A DNA stretch of 64,000 bases from Pyrocephalus nanus. Taxonomy: Eukaryota > Chordata > Aves > Passeriformes > Tyrannidae. A program made the translations under genes and the position numbers. Location: the NCBI GenBank assembly GCA_038380795.1, contig CM076267.1, positions 36,952,232-37,016,231 on the forward strand. The letters run 5' to 3'. Positions 35,754 to 48,305 of this stretch are shown piece after piece; position 1 is the first letter of the stretch; each line of letters opens with the position of its first letter. Below the pieces are notes generated by a model. The model was not told the DNA's origin, did no database searches, and saw nothing but the letters and a program-made list of their open reading frames with translations.

Positions 35754-37965
35754 CTCACTGAAGAACTTTGTGCAAGGCTTTTAGGCAGGTGGCATTGACT
35801 GATGTGCCCCTGTCAGTGCAAGTGATGACCTTGCACAGGACTTGAACCACAAAACCACCCTCAGTCCCTCCTGAATTTATTCCCTCCCCAGGGTGGAACG
35901 TTCACCACAGGAATGGAATGGATTAATGGGTGAGGCTAGGTCCAAAAATTACACAGTACCGGGGAAAAAATGTAAGCTGTAAAGTGGAACGGAGGGCTTT
36001 TAATGATCCTTTTACTTTTAGAGGAGCAGTTAGTTGTGTTGGGGACAGAAACACTGGGAACACTGCTTTGGTTGTAAGATCCAATAGCACTGAGCAAGGG
36101 AACCTTACCGTGAGGGAAGCTGGACAAGATACACCTTACCCAGAACAATAAGGTGTCAAGGCCCAGAATGTCTGTTCACACAACCAGCTCTAACCACACC
36201 CCATATAAAATGAATGCCTATTGGAGCTTAGAAAAACCTTGCAGGAATCTTTCCATTTTTATTTGAAATATCTGAAGCCTCTCTGACCACTCCTTCTCCT
36301 AATGCACCTGCACATTGTGCCACCAGATATCACAACTTATCTTTTGCAGGTCCTTGTGTGGTAAGGCAATCAAATGAACAAAAAGCACTCCCGGATCCCA
36401 CCTGTTCTCTGAAGAAGGTCCAGGTCCAGATGCAAGGGGGTATTTCACAAGCAAACCCAGAATGCTCACCTCTTGCCTTACAAAGTCTCACAGGATGGGC
36501 ATTGTGGTTGAGCTGCCTGTACATCGATGGAGAGTGCAGAGGGATTTCATGGGCTGGTTTGGGTCAGTCCTTGGAGTTCGAATTCCATCGACCAAGAGGT
36601 AGTGGCAAACAAAGTCAGTGCAGTGACCTCGGATCTGGGGAAACTGGAGCTCCCACTGGGGTGATCACTGATCACTCCAGCTGAACCCCAGATGCCAAGG
36701 GCAGCTCTTGTTCCTCTGGGAGCCAATCACACCACAGGGGACTTCCAGTCACTAACACCTTTTCCAGAGGGTTTACAAGGAAATGTGTCCCTGGCCCTTC
36801 AGTGCATACAGTCTCAATTATGGTTACAGACAGTGGCCTCTGACATGATTAGGGCAGGAACTCTAGGGGATTTACCACAAGAGATTAGGGGAATAATTGC
36901 TAAAAGCGATACCACCACCCCTTTTGAAATCAAATATCAGGCATGGTGGCAGTTGGTCAATTTTACCGATAAGGAAAAAAAGGGACAGAGAGAGACTTAT
37001 GTCCTGGCTATCAGGGAAGCCAATGCTTGGGACATTTTTCCAGTGATCTTGGCGCTGGGAGCAATCCATTGAGACGTTGTGGTAAGGCCAGTAGGGCTTA
37101 ATGCATGGGCTAAATATAATGATGGCACAGAGAAATGGCAAACCATTGGTACTGAGGCTTGTACCCCAGAAGGACAATTAGGGTGTATCTGTGAAAATGC
37201 AGTAACAGAAAAGGAGGATCGGTGCCTCGATGCTGAAGACAGTACATGCACACTTGAGATGCTTCCCACAGGCCATGCACAATCCCAAGTGTATTGTGTG
37301 GGAAAGGGGGGGGGGGTGTATTTGGACACACTGTGCAAATGTAAGCATTGATGATTGTACTGAAGAAACCAACGGCATTAACTTCTGTGCTGGGAATTTT
37401 ACTGAGGTCCAGGGCTGTGATTTTCATTATTCCACTCCAACTCCCCCATCTCAGCTGATTTCTGGTGAATTTGTGTTCTGTAATGAGGTGTCTAAACTGC
37501 AAATTGGAATGGACACTCAAATTTTAAACAAGATGTTGCACCATCCAAATAGAGAAGAAATGATAAAGTCCAAGGAACCTCACAGCGAGCCCTATGGCAA
37601 GTACAACGTGGCACCATAGAAATTTAAGAAATCGTACCCCCAGTTGACAAGGCTGGAGAACATCACTGGTGGGAGGTTTCCCAAGGATGCACTTCCCCAA
37701 CAGCAACACAAGCCTTCCACTTTCTAATACATCCAGTGCTAATCCTGATCCCCGCAGTCCTGTTACTGACAATCCTAAACCTGTGGATGTGGTGGAAAAT
37801 TAGAACTGTTGCCCACCACGTGCATGTTTTATGGACTGTAAACAAAAGATTGCAAACAAATAGGTACAGAAAAGGGGGGATTGAAATAGAGCCAGGATGG
37901 TTTAGGCATTGTTAACAGAAATGTGGCTTAATGAATATAAGGTGACTGAGATGTTGCTTTGACAG
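35754..37965 (+). mobile_element. Defective ERV fragment (env to 3' LTR), copy 3
   Basis: Near-identical to copy 2 in extent and flanks. Gag and pol are absent. Confidence 0.7.
36358..37915 (+). pseudogene. Endogenous retroviral env-like pseudogene, copy 3
   Basis: Carries the breaks shared by all copies (11-G run near 37306-37316, later stops) plus one of its own: a CGA-to-TGA change gives a premature stop at 37070-37072, cutting the frame that opens at 36692. Confidence 0.65.
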
Positions 37966-38098
37966 AGGTGCACTTTGTAGGGTGTGCACCCTGTGCTCTC
38001 CCCACCAGTGCTTAATAAAGGTATTTTGGTTTACAGTCCATCTGTGAGTTGATTCCTTTGAATCAGTCCCCTTGGGAGCTGGGGTGGGATGTGTGTGG
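37966..38098 (+). repeat. ~130-bp LTR-derived direct repeat, 3' copy, unit 4
   Basis: 3'-type variant with an intact AATAAA. It pairs with the 5' copy at 35622-35753. Confidence 0.55.
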
Positions 38099-38760
38099 GG
38101 GTCTTGGGACTCCTGTGTCCCCTGTGGGGTCGGGGGGATGTGTGGGGAGATGTGTAGAAGGTGAGCAGCCTGGGTGAAATTGGATCCAGTTTGAAGCAGC
38201 CTCTGAGTTTTTGCACAGCTTTGGTGGTGGAGGGCAGAAAGAATATCTATGACTTTTCTTTCCCTATTACTGGTTCTGGTTGTCATCCAGGGCAGAAGAG
38301 GGGAGAGCTGTACTTTACTGGCCACTGAGCTATTTGGAGCAGAGGGAGGATTAGTGCTTTTTGCAATATCCTGATTTGCTTGGGTTGCTTTTGCAACTCT
38401 GAGTGAACTTCCATTCCTTCAGAGCCTTTACACCTTAATGGAATTATTAGGTTATTAGCCCTTCACAGAAAAGTGAATGCCAACAATGCCAAATTCCTAT
38501 TTCTTTTCACTCAGTTTAGTGTTTATTTTTTGCAGTTGACTCTCCGTGGACCCAGTTGAGACAAAGGAGTTGCTGGTTTGGGATCAGAAGCAAACTTCCA
38601 AATATTTTATGTTCTCAGGTCATGCCAATTAATCTGGGAAGTTTGCAACCTGCTTTTAAACTACTGGTATTGAGCAATGAAAAGTAATGTGCATTGCTGA
38701 TTTCTTGAATTCATAACTATTAAATGGCAGAGGAGGGGAGGCCCCAGGGCAGGTGGCAGG

Positions 38761-38840
38761 GTGTCACAGGGCCCTTTGTGACACGGTGGGCATCGCCGAC
38801 GGGATGGAACAGGGCCCTTTGTGACACGGGATGATATAAG
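38761..38840 (+). promoter_or_regulatory. Predicted core promoter of MROH gene 4
   Basis: Inverted repeat at 38761-38784, half copy at 38808-38827, TATAAG at 38835-38840. Confidence 0.55.
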
Positions 38841-39153
38841 TACTGGTGTTGATGTGGCAACGCCTCAGTGCTCCTCGGAGCGTGCGACGGGACAGACGGG
38901 ACAGAGCGGTGCTGTGCGGAGCCCCCGCGTAGCCAACTCTTTCCTTGCTGACCGGAGCGTTTTTGGAGGTTTTTCTGAAGAGCGAGTGTCCTCGAGGCCA
39001 GACCGTGGGATTTGGTGACCCCGAGCTCTTGTGAGGTGTCCCCATTCCCTGCGGCAGGTGCCCTCGAGGCCGTGCTCTGGGGCTTCGTGCCCCGGAGCTT
39101 TTTGCTGGCGTCTCCATTCCCTGCAGCAGGTGCCCTCGAGGCCCGACTGTAGG

Positions 39154-42100
39154 ATGGCCGAGAGACGCTTCAGCCTGGCCAGGCTGCTCAGGAGGAAGCA
39201 AAAGAAGGAAGGCCCTGGGCCTGCCCCAGCAGAGCAGCCTGAAGAGGTGGAGCAGCCCCAGCCCCTGCAGGAAGGTGAGTGGCAGAGCTGGGCCACAGGG
39301 CTGGTGGCTGCAGCCAGATGGGCCTCTTCCCATGCCATTCCATCTGCTGTGGACATGGCCAGGGATAGGGAAGGGGAAGAGGGCCCGTGGCTGATCCCCC
39401 GGCAGCTCCATGCACTGGGCATCCCGGGGCTGGCCCTGCCTGTGGAGCGCAGGGCTGGGCTGTGTTCTCCGGGCTGTCCCGCAGCCCCTCAGCTCTGACC
39501 GCGCTCGCTCTTTGCCAGATCCAGGCCAGGACCGGACACAACAGCAGGGCCGTGCCCGTGGCCGCTTCCGCAGGGCAGCACAGGTACCTGCAGTGTGTCA
39601 CAGGGCCCTTTGTGACACAGTGGGTGTCACCAATGGGATGGACTGGGGCAGGGTGTCACAGGGCTCTTTGTGACATGTGATGCCATCGCCTCCTGGGCTG
39701 GGCCTGCTGTCCCTGCTCAGCCTGGCACTGCTGTCGGAGCTCTCCATGACACATCCCTCTCTACCCTGCCCTTTGTTCTCCTGCAGGACTTTCTGACATC
39801 CTGGAGGCGCAGAGGGGCCAGGATCACACCAGCTGTGGTCGTGGCACAGCCGGACCCCACACCGAGTGAGCTCAGGCCAGTGCCTGAGTTCATCACGGAG
39901 ACTGAGGGTGCAACGGCTGAGGACGTGGCAGACACTGACAGCACACCCGTTCAGTGCCTGCCTGATGCTGCCAGTGTGGATGTTCCTGAGAGGAAAGTCA
40001 TCTCTATTGAAGTGAGCAGCCTGTGGGCAGGCACTGTGTGGGCCCTCAAGCTGGGTCTGTTGGGCCCCTTCAGCCTTTGAGGCCAGCACAGTGTGGTGGG
40101 AAGGGAAACACTTCATGAGGGACAGTGGGCAAGTTGCTCCCTCTGGCAGCTCTCCAAATGCCTCTGCCCCCTCCAGGCCAGACTGTGGGAATTGATGTCC
40201 CAGAGCATTCCCAAGTCTCCTCTGTTTCAGGTGCCTTCGAGGCACATCTGCAGGACTTGGTGACCCAGAGCTTTTTGATGCCATGTCTCTTGCAGGTGAT
40301 GCCCTACAGAGAAGGGAGATCTCCCAGGGTGCCCGACTTGGCCTTGGTGAAGAAGGCGGGGGAAGAAAGCCCTGGGCCTGCCCCAGCAGAGCAGCCTGAA
40401 GAGGTGGAGCAGTCCCAGCCCCTGCAGGAAGGTGAGTGGCAGAGCTGGGCCACAGGGCTGGTGGCTGCAGCCAGATGGGCCTCTTCCCATCCCATCCGAT
40501 CTTCATCGTCCCCTATCAATATGTCCAAGGAAACGGGAGGGGGTCAGAGGGCCCGTGGCTGATCTCCTGGCAGCTCCATGCACAGTCAGAGCTCTCCATG
40601 GCACATTCCTCTCTTCTCTGCCCTTAGTTCCCCGGCAGAGGGTGAAGAAATCCCTTCCTGCTAAACGCACAAAGGCCAAGACCTCAGAAACCAAGATCCT
40701 GGCACAGCCTGACCCAACACCAAGTGACTTCAAGGCCAAGGCTGACGGTGCCACGACTGAGAGCATCACAGACACTGACAGAACAGCCGTTCAGTGCCTG
40801 CCTGATGCTGCCAGTGTGGATGTTCCTGAGAGGAGAGTCATCTCTATTGAAGTAAGCAGCCTGTGGGCAGGCACTGTGTGAGCCCTCAAGCTGGGTCTGT
40901 TGGGCCCCCTCAGCCTTTGAGGCCAGCACAGTGTGGTGGGAAGGGAAACCCTTCATGAGGGACAGTGGGCAAGTTGCACCCTCTGGCAGCTCTCCGACTG
41001 GCCCATGCCCTCTCCATGTGAGACTGCCGGACTTGATGTCCCAGAGCATTCCCAAGTCTCCTCTGCTTCAGGTGCCTTCGAGGCACATCTGCAGGACTTG
41101 GTGACCCAGAGCTTTTTGATGCCATGTCTCTTGCAGGTGATGCCCTACAGAGACACAGAACAGGGGCTTCCCAGGGTGCCTGACTTGGCCTTGGTGAAGA
41201 AGAGGGAGGAAGAAATCCCTGGGCCTGCCCCAGCAGAGCAGCCTGAAGAGGTGGAGCAGCCCCAGCCCCTGCAGGAAGGTGAGTGGCAGAGCTGGGTCAC
41301 AGGGCTGGTGGCTGCAGCCAGATGGGCCTTTTCCCATCCCATCTCCTGTCACCATGGCCAGGGATAGGGAAGGGGGAAGAGGGCCCGTGGCTGATCCCCC
41401 GGCAGCTCCATGCACTGGGCATCCCGGGGCTGGCCCTGCCTGTGGAGCGCAGGGCTGGGCTGTGTTCTCCGGGCTGTCCCGCAGCCCCTCAGCTCTGACC
41501 GCGCTCGCTCTTTGCCAGATCCAGGCCGGGACCGGACAGAAGAGCAGGACCGTGCCCGTGGCCAGTCCCGCAGAGATGATCAGGTACCTGCAGCCATCCC
41601 CCCAGTGGGCTGGGCCTGCTGTCCCTGCTCAGCCTGGCACCGCTGTCAGAGATCCCCATGACACATCTCTCTCTTCCCTGCCCTTTGTTCTCCAGCAGAG
41701 GGTAAAGAAATCCGTTCCTGCTGGGCGTAGAAAGGCCAAGACCTCATCACCCAAGGTCATGGCACAGCCAGATCCCAGTGTGACCGAGGAGAAGGCCAAG
41801 GCTGAGACCCCACGGACTGAAGGCATTGCAGACACTGACACCACACCCGTTCAGTGTCCGGCCGATGCTCCCAGCCTGGCCATTCTTGAGGAGGGAGTTG
41901 TCTCTGTGGAAGTAAGGAGCCTGTGGGTACAGATTTTTTGGGCCCTCAAGCTGGGTTGGGTGGGCGCCCTCAGCCTTTGAGGCCAGCAGAGTGTGGTATG
42001 AAGGGAAAGAGTTCTCAGGAGAAATTGGTCAAGTTGCTCTGTCTGGCAGCTCTCCAAATGCCCCATGCCCACTCCAGGCCAGACTGTGGGACTTGATGTT

Positions 42101-45100
42101 CCAGAGCATTCCCAAGGCTCCTCAGCTTCAGGTGCCTTCAAGGCACATCTGCAGGACTTGGTGACCCAGAGCTTTTTGATGCCATGTCTCCTGCAGGTGA
42201 TGCCCCACAGAGACACGGAAGGGAGACCTCCCAGGGTGTCCAAGCTGGCCTTGGTGAAGAAGGGGGTGGAAGAAAGCCCTGGGCCTGCCCCAGCAGAGCA
42301 GCCTGAAGAGGTGGAGCAGTCCCAGCCCCTGCAGGAAGGTGAGTGGCAGAGCTGGGCCACAGGGCTGGTGGCTGCAGCCAGATGGGCCTCTTCCCATGCC
42401 ATTCCATCTGCTGTGGACATGGGCAGGGATAGGGAGGGGGAAGAGGGCCCGTGGCTGATCCCCCGGCAGCTCCATGCACTGGGCATCCCGGGGCTGGCCC
42501 TGCCTGTGGAGCGCAGGGCTGGGCTGTGTTCTCCGGGCTGTCCCGCAGCCCCTCAGCTCTGACCGCGCTCGCTCTTTGCCAGATCCAGGCCAGGACCGGA
42601 CAGAAGAGCAGGACCGTGCCCGTGGCCAGTCCCGCAGAGATGATCAGGTACCTGCAGCCATCCCCCCAGTGGGCTGGGCCTGCTGTCCCTGCTCAGCCTG
42701 GCACCGCTGTCAGGGATCCCCATGACACATCTCTCTCTTCCCTGCCCTTTGTTCTCCAGCAGAGGGTGAGGAAATCCATTCCTGCTGGGCGTAGAAAGGC
42801 CAAGACCTCATCACCCAAGGTCATGGCACAGCCTGATCCCAGTGTGACCGAGGTGAAGGCCAAGGCTGAAGCCCCATGGATTAAGGCCATCACAGACACT
42901 GACACCACATGCATTCAGTGCCTGGTGGAAGCTCTCGGTCTGCTCGCTCTTGAGGAGGGAGTTGTCTCTGTGGAAGTAAGCAGCCTGTGGGTAGGGACTG
43001 TGTGGGCCCTCAAGCTGGGTCTGCTGTGCCTCCTCAGCCTTTGAGGCCAGCACAGTGTGGTGGGAAGGGGAACATTTCTCAAGGAAAATTGGGCAAGTTG
43101 CTCCGTCTGGCAGCTCTCCAAATGCCCCTGCCCCCTCCAGGCCAGACTGTGGGAATTGGTGACCCTGAGCATTCCCAAGGCTCCTCTGTTTCAGGTGCCT
43201 TCAAGGCACATCTGCAGGATTTGGTGACCCAGAGCTTTTTGATGCCATGTCTCCTGCAGGTAACCAGGATGCCCCACAGAGACACGGAATGGAGACCTCC
43301 CAGGGTGTGGAAATCCATTCCTGTTGGGCGTAGGAAGGCTGACACCCCAGGGACTGAGGGCACCAAACACACTGGCACCACAGCTGTTCAGTGCCTGCTC
43401 GATGATCCCAGCCTGGACTTTTCCAGCGATGGAGTTGTCCCTTCTCAAGTAAGTAGCCTGCTGGTAGGGATTGTGTGGGTCCTCAAACTGGTTCAATTGG
43501 GCCCCCTCAGCCTTTGAGGCCAGCACAGTGTGGTGGGAAGGGAAGCACTTCCCGGGGGAAGCTGGGGAATCGCTCCCTCTGGCAGCTCTCCATCTCTCCC
43601 GTGTCCTCTCCAGGTGCCAGCTGCAGTGAGGCACATCCACCGTAGGCTGACCTCCAGTGTGTCTGATGGGCATGTGCTGGATAACACCCTTCTAGCACTG
43701 ACCAAGGCACAGCCCGAGGATGTGGTGATCTCCCTGCTGCGCTGTGCCCCCTCATGTGACAGGTACGGCCCCACCTGCCTGCAGGGCTCAGGGCTCACCA
43801 GCCGTCAGAGCCCATCAGCCCCCTGCCCCTGGGAGCACCGTGGCTCTGGCACCCGGCCCTGCAGCTGCCCAGGTCATGGTGCTGTGGTCGAGCCCCCCCT
43901 GATGCAGAGCTGTGACTCCCCAGAGCTGCTGCCAGCATGTGGAGGACCATCGCCTCGTCGGCAACGGCGCTGGAGAAGGTGCTGCCCCCGCTGCTGTGTG
44001 TGATGGAGGACTGGCCGTGGCACAGCCCATCCACCTGCCATGGGGACAACACACATGTCTTTGCCCTGGCTGTGAGTTTCTGCAACCTTCCCATCCTCCC
44101 CCAGCATGGCATCTCCCTGCCCATCTCCCTGCAGCCACTGGGCTGGAAATGGGATTTAGGAGCAGGTCCAGGGGCACCAGGCCAGGCTCTCTCCCTCAGT
44201 GTCCCCTGGCTTCTCCCTCCCACGCTCGGGCCCTGCCACATGGATGTCTTGGCACTGAGCTCTGTGTCCGGGTGGTTTGTCCTTTGCAGGCCACTCTGGC
44301 ACTGTGGATGATTGTCCAGAAGCCCCAGTGCCCAGGGACACTGATGGACTATTCCCCCCGTCTCCTCGTGGCTCTGCTCTTCCAAGTTTTCGTCAGCACA
44401 GAGCAGATGTCGGAGGAGGTTGACACCTTCTGGAGGGGATGCCAGGAGCAACACGACCTTCCCACCAGCCCCAACAGGTGCTCCATCCCAGTTCTCCTGT
44501 GCCTTCCATGCCCTTGGGGCTGGGTCAGGGCTCCCAGCATGACCTGGCCTTTGCTCTGCACACAGGTTTGCCGTGCTGACCTTGAAGGCCCTGCTCTGCT
44601 GTCTCCACTGTGAGGAAGTGGTGAATTCAGTGGAAGACAAGCGTGGCTGGGCGAAGCTCCTCGACGCTCGCAGCCGCCGCAGCGCAGTGGCTCTGCTGGC
44701 CAGGTGAGACCCCCTTGTCCCCGCTGCCCCTGTCATTTCTGCCTGTGCACGGGGCACCCCCACAGTGCCCGTGGTCGTGGGCCAGAGGGCCTTGTCAGCC
44801 AGGGATGGCTGAGCAGAGTGGAAAAGGCTGGGAGAGGCGGGGGCACAGCAGGAGCCGCCTCCCAGAGTGCCCTCGTCCCCTCCTGAGCTGGTGGGGAAAG
44901 ACCAGGCCTCTGTGAGTCCATCCCAGCAGAGGTTTTCCCCAGCCAGCTCAGGTCGATGGTGCCTTTTTCCCCCTGCCAGGGAGATGCGCCGTGTCTCCAG
45001 CCCCTTGTGTTCCCGCATCACACTCCACCTGCTGGAGCTGCTGAGCAGGGACGAGCCGTGCTGGGACCTCCCTGCCATGGCATTCCTGGTGGAGGTGAGC

Positions 45101-47415
45101 CTGATGGCAGCGCTGCCTCGCCCAGCTGCCTCCACCTCTCTGCCCACCCTCTTGGAGGGCCCAGCCCTGTGAGGGTGCGGGCTCCTGCTGGTTGGGCACC
45201 CCATCACTGCTCGGTGCCTTTCAGGTCCTGGACTGCCTGGACACAGGAGAATGCGGTGACAGGGTGCTGGAGATCCTTTCCAGGAACCTGGGGAGCACAA
45301 ACAAGAAGTGGCGTCAACTGGCACTCCGAGTCCTCACGGCACTCATCCAGGATCCCCTGATGGTGAGCAGGGGGCAGGGGCTGAAGCCGTGCGGGCAGCG
45401 TGGGGCTGGGCAACGCAGTCCCTTGGGCTGGGCTGGGCTTTGGGAGCTGTGGCAGCTGCTGCCAGCTCTGCTGCCTCCCTGTTCAGCTGCCCCAGTCCCT
45501 CGGGACAGGCCTTTGGCCTCCGGGCCCAAAGCACCTGGGGCTGCCCCGCCCGAGCGGGGTTGGCTCTGCAGCCGTTCATGGCTTCACAGCACAGCCTTGT
45601 GTTCCTCCCAGGACAAGAACATCTGGAGCCTGAACAAAAGCCTCGTGCAGCTACTGGGGGATGAAGACAGAGACGTGGTTTGGATGACCCTCTCTGTGCT
45701 GAACAACATGCTCTGGAGCGGTGCCTGGACACAGCTCCACAAGAGGGTCCACAGCAAAGACCCCCTGATATCCATCCCCATGGGCATGAGGTTGGCTAAG
45801 GCGCTCCGGCCACTGTTTGACCACGTAAGGCTCTGTTCCCCCTCCCCGGGCTCTGGGCACTGCTGGGCAACTTTGTGCCCTGTGGATTTTCAGGCCTGTG
45901 CCCAGTGGGGCCTGGAGAAGCTGGTGCTGAGGTCTTTTCCTCTTGCTTTCCACCAGGATGACCGCAGCGTGCGGGAGGGCTCCATGACCATCTTCATTCG
46001 TGTGGTGGGACTGATAGGGAGAGCAGGAAGGAGGGCCCTGAAGCCACACGTGTGCCTGAGCCTGCTCCCACTCTACTTCCACCGGCATGATGAGAACGTG
46101 GCCGTGAGAAAGGTGAGGACTCGTGGGCTCTGGTGTCCCTGTGGGAGGGGGCTGGGCTGCCTCCTGCCCTGGCACCTCCTGGGCTCCACCTGCTCCTGGC
46201 CTTGGTCCAGGGACACGGGTCCTGTGCCCTGGGCTGCGGTGCCAAGTTGTGGTCTCTGCTGCTCTGCAGGCCTCTCGGGAAGCACTGCTGGCTGTGTCCA
46301 TATTCCTGAAGAGGAGGGATCTTGAGCCCCTGGTGACCAGAGAGGAGCCACGGAGGTTCGCCGAGTGCCTGGTAAGGACGGCCCTAAAGCCCCAGTCCGC
46401 GATGCCCCGAGTGTGGGGCTGGCACTGTGCCCCTGCCCACTGCTGCAGCCCCTGTGGGACAGCAGCCTGCGCCCCAGCCGCTGCTGCCTTCCCTGGGGCG
46501 TGCGGGCTCCTCTGCAGCTCCTGTGCCCCCGAGCCAGGGTGCCGCTGGAGCCCCGGCCCAGCTGGGCTGTGGGGCAGGGCGGCCAGTGCTGGGCGCAGGC
46601 AGCGCCCGGCCAAGGGGCAGAGCCCCAGCCAACCATTCCCTCTGTGCCTGCCGCTCTCTGCAGCTGAAAAAGGACCGGAGCCGAGTGGCCAAGTACGTGC
46701 ACCAGGCCCTGCCGTACCTGTGGAGCCCACAGCAGCCCCTGCGAGAGGCAGCCGTCACCTTCATGGGTGAGCCACGAGGTCCCTGCCCGCCCCGCTGCAG
46801 CTCGGCCCCAGCCCCGGCTGCTGCAGCAGCAGCAGATGCGGCCAGGGCTGTGCTGGGGAGCCCCGAGTGCCCTGGCGGTGCTGCCGCCCTGTGCCAGCCC
46901 AGCCCTGGGGCGTCCCCAGGCGGGAAGGGCCCGGGCTCAGCCCTGCTAGGGCAGGAGGGCGTGTGGCCGGGCTGGCAGTGCCACTGGGGGGGAGCTGGGA
47001 CAGCGCTGGGGCCCTGACAGCATCTGTGTTCCCAGGCATCGCCGCCAAGTACCTGAGGGGACGGTACCAGGAGCTGCAGCTCATCATTGACGGTGAGTGA
47101 GGGCAGAGGGGGCTGGTGAGGGGAGCTCAGACCCTGAGCAGGGAGCTGCAGTCCTGCCCTGGCTGCAGAGGCTGGGTGGGATGGCCGTGGCAGGAGGGGC
47201 TCCTCGGGTCCCCAGCAATCTGGGCTCTGACCTTGGCTCTGTTCCTCTCTGTTCCAGCCCTTCAAGCCACGAGAGAGGACAGGAGCCCTGCTGTTTCAAA
47301 GCTGGCACTAGACACCATCAGCCTTGTGACAGCTGTGCAGAGAGCTCCCTACCCCAGGTTCCAGCAGCTCCAAGACCAGCTGTGCAGGGCCTGGAATACG
47401 CACCCTTCCCTGTGA
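39154..47415 (+). CDS. MROH family protein, array gene 4 (24 exons, 1150 aa)
   Basis: Predicted exons: 39154-39274, 39519-39583, 39787-40011, 40296-40431, 40628-40851, 41137-41278, 41519-41583, 41699-41911, 42197-42338, 42583-42647, 42763-42975, 43260-43448, 43614-43762, 43936-44071, 44290-44477, 44566-44703, 44980-45094, 45225-45362, 45612-45824, 45957-46112, 46270-46371, 46664-46766, 47036-47092, 47258-47415. The frame is intact, with the same cassette layout and the same 8262-bp coding span as gene 3. Small replacements include Asp for Ala as the first residue of exon 3, a Cys in the SSPLCSR region of exon 17, and Gly for Ala in exon 20 (REGSMTIF). Its short 3' flank is like that of gene 2, not gene 3. 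Confidence 0.85.
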
Positions 47416-47657
47416 GGCTGTGCGTGCCTGTGCTGCTGGAGCTGTGTGGAGGCTTGATCCAGGCAGCTGTGTCTGTTGGGGCCACCTGAGTCAGTTACCG
47501 AAGCAGTGGACTTTGAGAGAACGGAAAAGAACACAGCAGAAGATAGGAGGTGGTGACCACAGTCCCTGGACCCAGATGGGGTGATCTTCGAGTGACCCAG
47601 AGCAAGAAGACGACTGAAGAAAGGAAGAAGGTTGTTGTTTGCGAGGATGACCATCTA

Positions 47658-47663
47658 AATAAA
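47658..47663 (+). promoter_or_regulatory. Candidate poly(A) signal of MROH gene 4
   Basis: AATAAA lies 243 bp after the stop, in the short form of the 3' flank. Confidence 0.5.
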
Positions 47664-47912
47664 ACTGGGCATTCTATGATGATGGCCTAAATTCAGCTTT
47701 TATTCTCTTCATCCAGTATATTACATCTTGTTCTCACACAGACTGCACTCACACTCTCCTGTAGAATCTTACATACTAAACCTATTCTTAGCTCTCTTAT
47801 CTAGAATTTACCGCTAGCCTTCCCATATGATTGGATGTTCACCTCTTCTTTACATTCTTTTCCATGCTGCTAGGCTGCATGGCCTTGCTGCATCCTCCGA
47901 CAGAAGAGCACG

Positions 47913-48123
47913 TGTTGAAAGCTGATGGGTGCAAAGATGGACGTGAGTTGTTAATAGGCAGAAATATGCACACTGTAATGCGAGAGGCCAAGTACAGCTT
48001 GTTGATAGGTTGAAGATGCTTTGCTCACAGATCAGAAATGAAACTAGTTCCTCTATAAACAGAGGCTTGAAACAAATAATAAATGATTCTCTTGCTGACC
48101 AGCAACAGAAAGCTCTTGCTGTC
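47913..48123 (+). mobile_element. LTR-like element downstream of gene 4
   Basis: Same TATAAA/AATAAA element as at 13340-13550. Confidence 0.4.
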
Positions 48124-48173
48124 CCGGTAGTGCCCAGAGTGGCGCAGCAGCTGCGCTTGAGAGATGGAGGATA

Positions 48174-48305
48174 AGGTGCACTTTGTAGGGTGTGCACCCT
48201 GTGCTCTCCCCACCAGTTCCTGATAAAGGTATTTTGGTTTACAGTCCATCTGTGAGTTGATTCCTTTGAATCAGTCCCCTTGGGGGTTGGGGGGGATGTG
48301 TGTGG
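48174..48305 (+). repeat. ~130-bp LTR-derived direct repeat, 5' copy, before env copy 4
   Basis: 5'-type variant running into env copy 4. Confidence 0.55.

Noticed and set aside
43795..45324. Long minus-strand open frames (about 500 codons here; similar at 18601-20109, 31142-32650 and 55463-56971)
   Set aside because: They run antisense across MROH exons and introns, arise from GC-rich composition, ignore the splice structure and resemble no known protein.
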